From Hyaloscypha bicolor E (lineage: Eukaryota > Ascomycota > Leotiomycetes > Helotiales > Hyaloscyphaceae): DNA of 64,000 bases. Positions 11,994 through 23,600 of this stretch are shown here, one piece after another; position 1 is the first letter of the stretch, and every line of letters begins with the position of its first letter. The stretch is taken from positions 3,064,288 through 3,128,287 of the forward strand of contig NW_020194555.1 of assembly GCF_002865645.1 (NCBI RefSeq), given 5' to 3'. Made by a program: the position numbers and the translations under genes. The notes beneath the pieces were generated by a model. That model was not told where the DNA came from. It ran no database searches and was given only the letters and a program-made list of their open reading frames with translations.

Positions 11994-12440
11994 ATGAACA
12001 ATCGTTTCCCACCACCCGGTTTCCCCCGGCGCCCTTGCATGCATCGACATCAGATGCCTGGCATGCAGCGACCTCAGATGCCTGGCATGCAACGACACCA
12101 GATGCCTGGCATGCAACGGCCTCAAATGGGCCAAGGTGGAACGCAACAAATGAGCTCTATGGAAGCCCTCCAACTATCTGGTCTTGGCACAGGCGACCTG
12201 GCGTCCAAGGCAGAGTGGCTGGTTGTTATGATCCGAGCCGAACGACAGGGTTTGGTTGAAAGAATCAGCCCTGGCATGTACTTGATCGGCCCTGAGTTTT
12301 GGCAAGCACTTTCAGAGGAGTTCGGTCGTCCCGTCGGCCCTGGCGGTGGCGACGGAGACCAAGATCCTTTCGGTCAAGATGGTTTTGATGACGGGCAAGG
12401 AGGCTTTCCCTCCCCAGGTCCTCGCCCCCGTCCCTATTAG
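11994..12440 (+). CDS. Small Met/Gln/Gly-rich hypothetical protein with octapeptide repeats
   Basis: I do not recognise a family. The frame encodes 148 residues from the ATG at 11,994. The N-terminus is Pro/Arg-rich, followed by three octapeptides of the type RPQMPGMQ (residues about 18-41). A short predicted helical section follows (LASKAEWLVVMIRAERQGLVERI, near residues 68-90), then a Gly/Asp/Pro-rich low-complexity tail. There is no signal peptide and no membrane span. A CT-rich leader precedes the ATG, and the A at -3 suits fungal start context. A second frame across the same DNA (11,657-12,259) is also open; I prefer this one because the non-repeat half reads as a balanced, amphipathic protein. 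Expression evidence would be needed to be sure. Confidence 0.5.
   Translation: MNNRFPPPGFPRRPCMHRHQMPGMQRPQMPGMQRHQMPGMQRPQMGQGGTQQMSSMEALQLSGLGTGDLASKAEWLVVMIRAERQGLVERISPGMYLIGPEFWQALSEEFGRPVGPGGGDGDQDPFGQDGFDDGQGGFPSPGPRPRPY
12045..12116 (+). repeat. 24-base tandem repeat, 3 units, inside the small hypothetical gene
   Basis: Three adjoining 24-base units (12,045, 12,069 and 12,093) plus a partial fourth (12,117-12,130) differ at only a few bases. Each encodes R-[HP]-Q-M-P-G-M-Q. The period is a multiple of three, so the frame is kept. Confidence 0.9.
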
Positions 12441-14147
12441 GTAGCATGTAATCGGAGTGGACGATAGTTTTTGATGCCTGATCTTGGAGGATATTGGATA
12501 GTTTTGGAGCCTGATCTTGGATAAACAAAAAAATACCAAAAAATGTACCGCGTTATACATGGTTTCTATTCTGGGTGATTATTTCATGCGCTGCTAATGC
12601 AAACATCGATGAGCTAAGAATATTGACCAACCTAGAGATAGCGCTGAAGCAGTTATATGTGTTGCAATGAATTCTGATTGCATTCATACTCTTTGCCTCT
12701 TGCTTATCACTTGATATTCAAGTGCTTTGTCGTCACCGTCTCCACGATGCATCCACACAACTGGGATCATTTGTTTAGTAGCTGCAATCAAATGAAGAGA
12801 ATCATCACATATAACATCAACGCTTTCTACTTGTATCTAACCTAGCTCTAGTCCTCAATAGATTATCACTTCCCAGTCCCTCTCCCCTCAGCAAGTATTC
12901 CATCCTAAAATAACTCTTCCCAAACCCTAGGGGCCCATTCTCTAGTCTCACGTCGACTTGACCCCTCTCATCAGCAACCCCCTGTCCAACTTTTCCAACC
13001 TGTATATGAACTTAGTACTGAGTAGCTAGTCTCCGTGGTTTAAACAACAAACCAAGCTCTCCGGTTGAGCTTCTCTGAGAATCTCAACCCATAAAGTGTA
13101 TTCTATTGGATCATCCACCTATCCAAACTCCTCTGTAACCTCTACTACAGTTGCTTTGTGCCATCTGTCTTTCACTGTCAGTGTAGTGTGCGTACAGCCC
13201 AGAATATCGTATAAATTCTGAGGATGGATAGGAGAGGACTTCGGCCAGCTGGCGAGTAGACCTCTGAAGCTCATTATGGTAGTTTTGTTGTTTGCTCTCG
13301 GTATTTGAAGTGTGAGTTGTATGCTTTGATGTTATTTTAATGGTTTTTTTGGGGGGGTGTTTGGGGGGGGGAAGACTTGATAGAATACGGACGATCGGAA
13401 GAACAGTTTCAACGGGCAAGGCTCACTTAAGGAGACAAACCTGAGCGCCAGTGATTCTTTGGGACAAAAGCTGCTGAATGGGAGGTTTGACGCTATTATG
13501 TCTTATAATGAAGGAGCCGACCATCTCGAAAACAAGATGAGCTTGCGGAGATATATGTAAGTTAATAATTATGATCACGTGACCTGATGCTTCAAATTTC
13601 GAAATTCACAACTCGAGGAACACGCAGCTGAAGAGACCATAAAATTCACGCAGCTATAGACCCCCTCTGATAATCGGTGATATCTGACTCTAGATCTTAA
13701 CCCCACAAAGCTCACTTGCCCTGGGACTTCTGGGTGTGGGATCTCCATCGGATAAATGATCGTCTGGAGCAACCCCCCAACCTTGACAGCGAATCAAGCG
13801 CTCTGCGTATCGAATTAATCCTTGTTGTCCATCAACCTTAAAGTTCTCCAACGTCACTTTTCAAGAACGTTTAAAATACATAGAAAACGAAATATCTCCT
13901 GATGAGAGAAGTAGCGCCATGACACGACGGCAATTCTCGCTTCCTCACAGCCGAGAATTTCTGGGGTGCGGGGATGAGCTTCCCTAAACTTCCTTAGCTC
14001 GTGTGCCTCTCACCACACAGCTTCTCAACTCCCAACAACATCTTTGCAATTCATCTCGCCACCGAGGTCTACTTCTACAGCTCTTACAATACTCTCCAAA
14101 TCTTTTGAACGATTTCTCAGCTCTGCGAACAGCAAGAAATACTCATC
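12441..14147. other. Long intergenic region with poly-G tracts
   Basis: These 1.7 kb have no supportable gene. Runs of seven G (13,351-13,357) and nine G (13,363-13,371) follow a T run, and CACGTG occurs near 13,575. The small open frames are composition noise. An unannotated non-coding RNA cannot be excluded. Confidence 0.45.
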
Positions 14148-14530
14148 ATGGCTCCACCGCGAAATGCTTTCTCGTCCGTCCCGCTTCCCCTCCCCTCTCT
14201 AAGCTCACCTCCTGGCTCCCAACCTCCCTCTTTGATGTGCGAGGTGGAGGAACTGATGCTGACCTTTACGGTGATATGTAGACGCCAACGCACGCCCCTC
14301 CTCCTCGCAACGTTCTTCGGCGGCGCAGCGCTGTTTGTCGGCTTCAAATTCAGGACTATGATGACCCAAAGCGAGGCGGGCAAGAAAGCTAGGGATAAAG
14401 AAGGGGTTAATTATTCTGTTGCGCCAGGAAGAAGTGGTATGCTTCCTCCCTCCCATGCTCAAAATCCCGAGAAAGGCGGTTATAGAGACAGAGGCTAATG
14501 GTGGTTGGTTGAATAGGCGGAGGAGTGTAA
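14148..14530 (+). CDS. Small single-span membrane protein ending RSGGGV
   Basis: Short fungal protein of unknown role, probably in a mitochondrial or endoplasmic membrane. The ATG is at 14,148. One membrane span is seen (TPLLLATFFGGAALFVGFKF), followed by a charged tail (SEAGKKARDKEG) and the C-terminus NYSVAPGRSGGGV. I associate this ending with a set of small ascomycete proteins that finish in RSGGG plus a hydrophobic residue. The end requires an intron at 14,437-14,516 (GTATGC ... AATAG); without it the frame runs on into unrelated sequence. A further 45-base GT-AG segment (14,237-14,281) is a multiple of three without stops, so it may be spliced (85 residues) or retained (100 residues); the splice removes an acidic insert just before the span. 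Confidence 0.68.
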
Positions 14531-15003
14531 TCGATAATGGATGTGGAGGACGAGCCACGACTTGATGGAGTATGAGGCGAAGTTGATATGAAAGGGAATG
14601 AGAATGGGGAGGTGAGAAGGGAGGGCCTGTACATGGATATAAAGGTTACACATAGACTGGCACGTGCATTGTGATCGTAGGGTTTCATGTGAGCTTGGCG
14701 CAGGCGTTCGGATTGGGCGGGGATCATACTCCCGGGAGCTAGATGAGATTGACATACCTAATGAAATGAGCTGAGAGGAGCTCATTGGAGATATATGTGT
14801 GACAAAGGTTTGTGAAGGTGGATGGAGGCTTGATACTAAGTGGCCATATCCTCCGGAGGAATAATTGTATACCGTTGTAATATTGCACAATTGCTTCCCA
14901 CAACCAAGCAGCGGGTTGAGGTCGATCAGAGCCAGTTCGTACTGGGTATCGCCTATCTTCTAGTCTATGGATTGCAGTCAGCTCACCAACCCGTTCCAAC
15001 GAT
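14531..15003. other. Convergent intergenic region
   Basis: The 3' flanks of the small membrane protein and the MFS gene meet here. No gene or repeat is visible in 473 bases. Confidence 0.5.
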
Positions 15004-16696
15004 TCAGACATCAACCCTTACCTTCGTCACCCTCCTCCCAACCCTCCCCAGCACAACCGCACACACCAAAACACTCACCATCAAGACAGCACAAAACCCA
15101 TACGGCACCCTCAAAACCCACTGCGCCATCCCCACCACCTCTCTAAAAACCGCACTCCAAGCAACCGTGCCCAGCATCCCCCCAACAGTCTCCATGATCC
15201 CAATCCCCACATAAAACTGCTCAATCTCTTCCTTTCCACCAAGCAACCCCGTCACAAAGCCCCTCAATGCATCATACGTCCCAGCTCCAAAATTTCCCAC
15301 CACTACGGCTGCAATCAGCATCTTTCTCGTTGGTGCCAGCGCCATAAATAAAACTCCGACTCCCCATGCTATTACGGAAGCTTTGACCATAAAGAAATCG
15401 ACCTTCGATGAGCAGTTGTCGAACTGAGGTTTTAGTATCGATGAGAGGATTGGGAGGGAGAGCAGGACGGTAAACGAGACGAGCGTCCCGAGCGAGTTGA
15501 CGGCGTTCACGTCTGCGAGGATCCAGGAGAAGGTTAGGGAGGACCATTGCGCGAAAATGTTGTCGATTGCGTTGGCGAAGGAGAGGAGGAAGTAGGTGAG
15601 CATTGTTGTGTGGCAGAAAGGGGAGGATTGGATGATTTGTTTGAAGAGGGTTATGGTGTGGGTCATGTTTTCGAGGAGGGGGTTGCTGAGTGTTATGAGG
15701 ATCGAAGTTTGTTTGGTGGTTGGAGCCGGACTGTCTGTGAGGAGGGTTGTCGTTTCGCAGTCTTCAGAGTCTTCAGAGTCGGAATCGAAGAAAGTGTAGG
15801 ACGGGATCTTTTCTTTCGTCGGTGCTACGTGGTCGTGAAGTAGTGCAGTGATCGGCATCATGACGGCCAAGGTCCCTATTCCGATGAAGCACTGCAGCCA
15901 GACGTTTTTTCGAAGGAGGTACGCGCTGAGGCCCATGGCGAAGAAATTTGCTAATAGTTGTACAGCTCTCAACTTGTACAAAACGCCACTCCTGTTCCAA
16001 GGTTAGCTCAAAGCCATATGAGAAGTCCAGCACTTACAAATGCTTGGAATCAACACTTTCTGAGATATATGTATAGAGTAAGGATTGGAATATGACCGTT
16101 CCACCGCCAAACACCCACAGGAATGGCGCCAAGTATATCCATCGAATGTCGAAAACGGTGTAACAATAGCCTTCGATTACCATGATTAGCATATCAATCT
16201 GAATGTTCAAGGACGATGCTCGGTAACTTACACACCGCGATGAAGAAACACGAATCAATCACAAACCCGCAAATATTCATGAAGATAACTATCTTCCTTC
16301 CCAAAACTTTGGCAAGCTGTCTATAAGGACCAGTAAAGAGGAATGCTACAATTTCTGTCAGCATTTTGAATTTTTGGTGAACCCACGTGGCAATTCCTTA
16401 CCGGGTAAAAACGCCAAAAACATGTAAATACCATTTATGCTCGCAACCTGGGCCTGAATATCTGGTATCTTGCAACTCTCCTCATCCACCAAACCCGCGC
16501 CATTTATCCTCGCTGGATCCTTGACCATAAAATGCTTCCGGCAAACCGCTTGCTCGATTAAGTACACATAGGTACTGCTCAAGCAGGCCATAGCGAAAGC
16601 CCCTAATGTAACCAGTATCGAAGGCACCAAGACCTCGTTACTTGGCCGCATGTCGAGCACGCGTTTCCTGAAGCTGAGCAGCATCGTCACCTTCAT
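15004..16696 (-). CDS. MFS transporter, 12-span, SLC46/PCFT-like fungal group
   Basis: Major facilitator superfamily membrane carrier of a fungal group resembling SLC46-type carriers; substrate unknown. Exons 16696-16402, 16345-16232, 16170-16038 and 15991-15004 join in frame to 509 residues. The N-terminal half has YLIEQAVCRKHF and the Cys-bearing loop ESCKIPDIQAQVASI, then a basic MFS loop (GPYRQLAKVLGRK). The middle loop is long and acidic-Ser rich (SDSEDSEDCETTTLL, around residues 255-270). Six spans follow in the C-terminal half. For exon 3 I chose the acceptor after ATCGAAG because it rejoins the frame with the strong GTAAGT donor and restores a membrane span; a nearer CAG would hit a stop. 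The low-GC-skewed third exon and all borders have normal splice signals. Confidence 0.88.
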
Positions 16697-18229
16697 ACTT
16701 GTCCAGATCTCAAGAATTTTGGGACCTCACTCAAGTGAGAAATAAGCAAAGTTCAATCATAAAAGTACAGAGAAACATGACCAATAACGCCTAACTCTCC
16801 GCTAAGCCCGCGCCATAGCATGAGATAATGGCCGCCCCTGTACTACAGGTTGAACCTGGCACAGGCAAAAAGCAAAAGGGTCGCAATACTTCGGTTCTTC
16901 AAGCTTGGTTTCTGAAAGCCTTGCTTTGAGGTTCTGCTTCGTCCGCTTGGACTTGTGGGTCCGCTGTGGTTTCGAAAGCAATCTGCCAAGATTGCTGATC
17001 GAAGATCCTGCCTCCTGAGGGTGCTTTCCACGATAAGCAGCCCGCGAGGTTGAGGATATTCTGCAGGGCGATTACTGGGCCATTCCCAACTTAGGAACAC
17101 AACATCCGCCGCATGCTGTGCGGGGTTGTTGCAAGAGACCGGCCGCACGAGAACATTTATCGCGCAGGCAGGAGAAGCTCGTACAGGTGTGGTGCCCAGA
17201 CTACGGGCGCATTTCAGGTCGCATGGCCCCAGAAAGTACAGAGCGATCCGATGATTGGAAACGTCGTAGATGACCAAAACCCCCGTCCAGTGCTTCCATT
17301 GACAGACCTCACGTTGTGGGGCGTTCCAGAAGAAGCGCTGAGCTTGCTGAAACTTCAGACCTGGTGTGTGACTTGGCCTCAACTTGGTTAATATAGGGGC
17401 TACAGAGGAAGTATCCGATAACACGTGGAGGATACGTGGTATTACACAAAGCGTTGTCCGAAAGCTGGCACCGTCAATTATTTTGCCGTTGTGTGAACCT
17501 GAATTTGTTTCAATTGAGAACTCTTTCGCAGTTCTGAGAAATACGCAGTTTTACCATGCATTACAGCATACCTCAGAACAGTACACAAAGATAAGCCCCG
17601 TTAAGCGAGCTGAATCTTACCCCTATTCTACTCGAGTAACTTCACTCCAAAATTACCTCTTTGCACAGTGAATTCTTAGCTCAATTCTTGCTCCTGCAAT
17701 GCCCAAGAAAGCTCGTGCCACCTTTCTAGTGACCAATAAGAACCAAACATAGAGTTTTGTTGCACATCGCATCCACGAATTTATAGTGGATGAGGCCCTG
17801 TAATTACAGGCTTTCGTACGCTGTAATTGTACTTGCAACATATCAGGCACAACACCTCCGTAGACACTTCACATCAACCCTGCGATAATTTTGCAGAAAC
17901 ACTTCCGACATAAGATTAGAAGCTTGGAGCATAATGAGATTTTGGCCTCCTCGTAGCAAGAAGGTAAATATGGTGAGCCCAAAAAATCTTTGTCGAGTGT
18001 TAGTAGATAAACAGCGGATTGATCGACTGCCGAACCCCGACAAGTCCTAAGTCTCACCATGGTTGATCAATGATCGATCTGCAGAGGGTGGCTTTGGTCG
18101 GAAGTAATTGCTTTGTCGTTAATGTTCAAGATTGAGGGAAACTTGCACAATTTCAAGCGAAAAGTTGATCTGCTGCTGTGTATTCTCCACCCTCTTAAGT
18201 GCGAAGCGATCTCTGATAAACTCCATAAG
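16697..18229. other. Gene-free stretch upstream of the MFS gene
   Basis: This contains the MFS promoter near 16,697-16,850. A 193-codon frame on the minus strand (16,843-17,424) has no ATG and no family resemblance, so I do not call it. The rest has ordinary base composition and no recognisable protein; it may hold gene remains decayed beyond recognition. Confidence 0.45.
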
Positions 18230-18660
18230 TGGATTCTTAACATTTCTTCTCTTATGAAGGCGCTGGTCAGAAATCTCAGTCGCCTGCTTCGCGATCGCTC
18301 TTGGCTTCCCTGAGGATTACTTCCGCATAGCCATGGACCCAAAGGATCCGGACTGCCTCACCCAGATGCGAATGCTGCATTATCCCGCCTCTTGAAACGC
18401 AGTTGGGACCTGAATATCAGGCGTGCACATTGATATTGGCTGCTTGACTTTGCTCTTTCAGCGTGATGGAGAGGGCGGGCTTGAAATCGGCCCAGGGAGA
18501 GAGAGCTCTTATGCTTTTGCAATTGGATCCGAGTTCACTCCTCTTCCAGCTGAGACTAGACCAATTGTTGACAATATTTGGGATATGTTGAGTAAGTTTC
18601 GGATATCGTGGGGGTAAGGGGAAGTACTGATGAACCTCGCGGTGTCGCGGTGGCGTGGTT
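18230..18660 (+). pseudogene. 2-oxoglutarate/Fe(II) oxygenase fragment (isopenicillin N synthase-like)
   Basis: This is a decayed part of a non-haem dioxygenase. Reading across frames gives ALGFPEDYF-type sequence (IALGFPEDYFRIAMDPKD), then LTQMRMLHYP, then HIDIGCLTLLFQRDGEGGLEI, which is the metal-binding H-x-D block followed by the family's GGL motif, and then a weak VDNIWDMLSKF matching the usual VNIGDML segment. At least three frame changes separate these blocks. The N-terminal half and the distal iron-binding His and Arg of the family are not recognisable. It lies in the same gene-poor stretch as the dehydrogenase fossil, so both may be relics of a lost metabolic cluster. Confidence 0.72.
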
Positions 18661-19312
18661 CGATGACGTCTGAAGGCAAACTTCCACATAGTCCATGCTA
18701 AGGAAGTTGGGAAGTGCCCTGGCCGTCTCTTGATTCTGTATTTTAACACTGGTAGCAAGAAGTTCGTTCTTCCAGGACCCCAAAAGAAGTAGTAACTCTC
18801 GCTTTTGCATCAAAAGTCGAAGAATCTAACGACTAACTTGACCCTAGTCCTCCTATCCACTTGTGGGAACGACTTCTACGAGCATGTTAAGAAATAGTTG
18901 GGTGAGCATCTCTGGGTCTGTTTTAACCTTGATGGAATGAAGGTTCTGATATATGGGATCCAGTTGGCTCGTCAGTTACCAGAAGGAATAAGCAGAAAAG
19001 GAGAATCCTGGGTTGGTGTCTGCGGCTGTTTAGTTCGAGAAATGCTCTTCTAGGCACTAGCCTGTTAGTCTGCAAGATTGAGAAATTAGAAATGATAGAA
19101 AGAACAAGCAGGGATAAAATTTTTGCCACCATCCAATGCAGATCAAAAATGTCAACAATGGGCCGCTTTTTTACGATGAAACCGGGGAAATGCCCACTCT
19201 TTTGTCGTCTAGATATTTTAGGATGGAATATGAAAGAATGAATTAGAAACCGGTGGAATAAGAGTGCTATCGCTTTTATAGACGGGCCCTCAAATCCCCA
19301 ACCATACACCTA
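18661..19312. other. Spacer between two gene fossils
   Basis: No gene, RNA or repeat is supported here. The downstream parts of the oxygenase should lie here if it were intact, but I cannot find them. Confidence 0.4.
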
Positions 19313-19892
19313 CCCAGCCCCTTCGCCACATCAACATACTCCAGCCCCAACTGCTCCACCCTCTTAACCCCCAGCAGCGCTATCGCCGTCTCCACTTCCT
19401 ACTTCAGAATATTTCTCAAGCACTTCCGGGCAGTGGGAACGGGTTTCCAGCAGTGTTTCGAGAGCGGAGTGGGCTCCGTTTAGTTGCCGTCCGCCGTGGC
19501 TGGAGAGATAGGGGTGTACGCCGTGTTGCATGCAGAGCTTGGCGTCATCCCAGGTTTGGATCCCTGTTATGGCGATTGGGAGGGTGACTAGGGAGCGGAG
19601 CCATTGGATGGCTGATATCCAGTCGAATTTATCATATACTGGTCTGTAAATATGTCAGCTTGGGCGTGGAAATCTACTCAGCAGTGATGGGTTCAGGTCT
19701 AGTACTGCTGATGCCCCCTTTAGGTTTCTCCTCTTCATCTCATCGTCTGATAACTCCTCCTCCTCAACATTCAGCCCAGAATCCCTCTCCTTCTTCTCCA
19801 TCCCCACAGCATCAGCCGCCAACGCAAACCCCCTATACCCCAACTCAGCCGCCCTCCTCACCTGTCCTTTTGGCGGACATACTCAGATCTGT
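19313..19892 (-). pseudogene. FMN-dependent alpha-hydroxy-acid dehydrogenase fragment (cytochrome b2 / lactate dehydrogenase-like)
   Basis: Flavoenzyme relic. Reading right to left: EYVRQKD then, one frame off, VRRAAELGYRGFALAADAVGM (the usual RAEELGYKAL-type segment); a linker; FDWISAIQWLRSLVTLPIAITGIQTWDDAKLCMQHG (residues around the substrate and FMN site); SSHGGRQLNGAHSALETL with the family's S-[NH]-HGGRQL active-site block; then straight to ETAIALLGVKRVEQLG, the normal C-terminus. The Asp-Gly-Gly-[VIF]-RRG and GLGRP phosphate-binding segments that should lie between the last two blocks are missing, and the junction changes frame. The N-terminal third is also absent. Internal deletion plus frameshifts make a functional product impossible. 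Confidence 0.82.
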
Positions 19893-20639
19893 TTAATGTA
19901 GTCAGTGAAAGCAAGTGAGATTTCTCGGAAATGTGTTTTACCTGGTCACTATTCCGTCCGAACTTCTCGACCTGAGATGGGAGGACAGTAACCCTGAAGA
20001 ATTGAGGAAATATTCTCGATGTTTGGGGAGCATCTATGCGGGGTTCGCGCTTGGGGTAGGAAACGAGCCTGATAGATCAAGACTCCGTGTTATGCGCAGT
20101 ATGCTTGCATCCGCGTATTCGTACGCTGCTCGAATATAGTAGCTTCAACTCTTGCCATTCACCACGACCCTGAGTTGTTATTGCAGTTCATTAGAGAGGC
20201 GTGGTCGAAACATCTGATAAGTGGAGTAGTCAAGAGTTGTACAGTGCTCCTTGCCACCAAACTCCGTAAATTTACTACCTCCACTGTGGATCCGAAGATC
20301 GTGATGCATGCGGAGAACTTGCCGGATCGACAGTAACAAGCATGGATACAGAAAGATACTGTATTATTTGGTAGTATTTTTAAAGAAGCGAGAAACAGTT
20401 GCACTTGCAAGTTACGATGTCCACTCCCTGGCCGACTGGCATTTCCTCACTTCGTGATAAATTCCGCGACTTCAGTGAAGACTTTCGTTTCATTAGACAC
20501 CTCCTTGTAGACAAAACCACGCCAAACTCTAACAAATAACGCCCAGCGCCCAAAGGCATCTCATGGTATCCACTCCGTGCGCGCCTCTGTTATCAGCACA
20601 CCACCGCTCATCATTCATACAATCCGCTCCACCTCCTAT
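19893..20639. other. Intergenic region left of MCM6
   Basis: The 3' flank of MCM6 lies at the right end. I see no supported gene. If the dehydrogenase fossil once had an N-terminal part, it should start here, but it is not recognisable. Confidence 0.4.
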
Positions 20640-23600
20640 CTAATACTCCTCGACCGCACAATTGGGATGCAGAACGTACACAGTCTTCTCAGCTGTACTT
20701 GAGCTGCCTTCTCCGTCTTCACCCACCAAACCTTGGCCTCTTATTGCCATGAGAATATTTTCCTGTTACAGCAGTTAGTGTATGTGTAAGGATGAAGGGG
20801 GGAGGGAAAGAGCTCACCTTAACCATTCTCCTGATTATCTTCTTCGTCAATGCCATCTCTGCATGGTAATCCGCCTCCCCATTCAACTCGTTCTCCTTCT
20901 GTTCCAAATACCACTCCACAAGCGTCTCCCCATCAACGCCCTCTCCATTGCTCATCTCATCTTCATTGACTCTCTGTACAAGAAGATTGACCACACTGAT
21001 GTATTTATCATACGAGATCTTCGTCTTCTGTTTCTCGCCGCTGGCAGCTGCAGGGGCAGCAGGGGCAGCAGCACTTGGTCCAGCTCCACCATCTGGACCA
21101 TTGTCTCCATCCTCATCGTCATCTGCATCAGCCATGGGAGAATCCCCATCAGTATCTCTACGATGACCATTCGTGCCATTTGCAACCACAGCATCCTCGT
21201 CCTCTTCATCGACTTCGACATCATCTTTCTCAACTGAGATAATACTCTGTCTCAGAAGGTTGAAAGCCTCAATGACCATGGCCGGTGTAATTTCTTCAAC
21301 GCAATTGGCTTTGGCGATAGCCTCGGAGAGTCGAATCATGGATTCAAGTTGACGGACGGTGATTCTGTAGCTGTTTCGGCCGATTCCTCCTTGAGCATCA
21401 TCGCTTCGAAGCTCCTTGTACTTCTGCACGAGGATCTCCTTTGCCTCAGGTGTAAATTCTGGCTTGAAGGTCTTCGCAAAACGAATGTAGCGTTGCAGTT
21501 GTTCTGTCGTGAACTCTGGCTGCACGGCCTCGTCACGGAGCTGATGGATACCAACGATGTGCTCTGCGAGATGACGGTCGACAGTCTCATTACATTCATC
21601 CAAGATGACGAAGAACAGATCGAAACGTGACATGATAGGAGCAGACATATTGATGTTGGCCCGCAGCGTAGTCTTTCGGTTGTATCGACCTCCAACAGGG
21701 TTTGCAGCTGCCAAAATCGAGGTTCTGGCATTTAAAGTTGCTTGAATACCAGCCTTGGCAATGGAGATGGTCTGCTGTTCCATAGCTTCGTGGATAGCAA
21801 CTTGATCGCTGATGTCCATCTTGTCGAACTCGTCAATGGCGCAAATGCCGTTGTCTGCCAACATCAAAGCACCAGCCTCGATGGTGAACTCTCCCGTCTC
21901 TTCATCCTTGACCACAGCAGCTGTAAGACCTGCTGCTGAAGATGCCTTACCAGAGGTATAGACAGCTCGGGGCAAGAAAGAGCAGATATACTTCAGAAAT
22001 TGTGACTTTGATGTTGAAGGATCACCGACAATGCAAATGTTGATGTCACCTCTCAGTGCCATTCCTTCAGGGGTAGTCTTGCTCAAGCCGCCCATCAGCT
22101 GAAGAAGAAGACCCTTCTTGACAATTTCATGGCCGTAGACCATAGGAGCAAGGGAGTTGACAAGTCGAGAGTAGATGTGATCACTATGAACCATTTCCCG
22201 GAGATCCTCAATCTCGGCGTGAGTCATCGATGCAAGGACAGCTTCTTGTGCATGATCTCCGGGCTCGTTGGGATCGATTGGGGCTGTCTGATTGAGTGAA
22301 GCCAAAATATTGTTGGACTGGCCATTCAGCTGCTGGCTCACGGCTGATCCAGTGGTGGAGGTGTCTGGAGTCACCATACAGGCCAAGAAAGCAAGTCGGT
22401 AGGTAAGATCGCGCACACCAAGAGCCTTGAGGCCGGTTACACCGCCAGCGTCTCCACTTCTGTTCTGGTTGTCTCGTACAGCCACCGGTCGAACTCCAGG
22501 AAGACCGAGTTGGCTGACATCGGGGACAACGATAAGGGCTCCAGTGAAGATACATTTCTCTCCAGCCTTCGCTCGGTCGACAATCTCTCCACGCAGGATG
22601 ACATCCATTGTTCGAGGCATGCTACCCGTTGGGATTTCTGAACTGTTCTCCTGGACTCGGACCTTTTGCCAATCGACGAAAGTGCTTTGTCTGATATCTA
22701 ATCTCCATCCCTGACGGTTGTTGCAAAGCTCGTTCGGGCATTGTGTTGGCTCGGTGTATCTAAAAGTCTGCTCAACATTGGGGACGGCACTTCGGCAGGC
22801 TTCGCAAGTGAAAGTGGCAAGGGAGAGTTCTGGTCGGACTTCGGATGTTCTGGTGACTGTGCCTGAAATTGAGAGCAATTGACCAATGTTTTGGGTTCTC
22901 AAGTGTCGAACTCGGGAGACAAGGGGAAGGTTGTAGAAGGCCAAAGCAAAGATCTTGTCGGTTTGCTGATTGGTGGTCTTGTCTCCTTGGAAGTCAGATT
23001 GACTGGCAGATGCTGCGTTGCTCGCACCTGAAGAAGTCTGGTTGCTGGAAGCGGTAGGCTGGCGATGGTCGCGAAAGTATCTTGGTTCGTACTTGGCGAT
23101 CATATTGTGTAATCCCTTGGTTAGGAATGGCACGAATCTGTAGTATTCTTCAACGATACCGTCGGCCAAGGCTCCACCTTTGTATGACGAGAGATGTGTA
23201 TAGTCGACATAGAGCGTCGAAAGCTGGTACGTCCTCAAGCCGTGGATCTGGGCGATGTAGTATTTATCTGTGGTAACAGCGCTCGCAGGCGGTGCACCCG
23301 ATGGTGAGGGCTCTTCGATGAAGCTGCAAACATGTCAGAGCTGCTATGATCAGACAGGGACACCTCCTTACTTTTCCAGGAAATCTTCGAAGTTGAGCTG
23401 AACGTATTGTCCGATCGCATCCTCTACTCGTGGAACTGGACGATCTTTTCTTTTTGGTCTGCTTGTTCCAGCCGCAACCTGATCATCTGCGAATCCTTCA
23501 TCGTCGCTCAAAGGCGCAATGCTCTCAGAGGGAGGGCCGCGAGGTCTGGCCGAAGAGCCTCTTTGGGCCGGACGGGCTCGTGGTGTACCATTTCTGCTGG

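Noticed and set aside
12045..12130. CRISPR-like array
   Set aside because: The repeats adjoin without spacers, encode protein in frame, and the organism is a fungus.
11657..12259. 200-codon plus-strand frame upstream of and overlapping the 148-residue gene
   Set aside because: The part before the repeat looks like untranslated leader (CT-rich), and the non-repeat part is compositionally odd. Kept only as an alternative in the findings.
16843..17424. 193-codon open frame on the minus strand
   Set aside because: It begins with GTG, contains no ATG anywhere, shows no family blocks, and overlaps an open frame on the other strand; not a likely fungal gene.
20719..20817. Read-through C-terminus of MCM6 without the last intron
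   Set aside because: The read-through tail is unrelated, while splicing 20,817-20,763 restores the family-typical C-terminus ending in VLHPNC.
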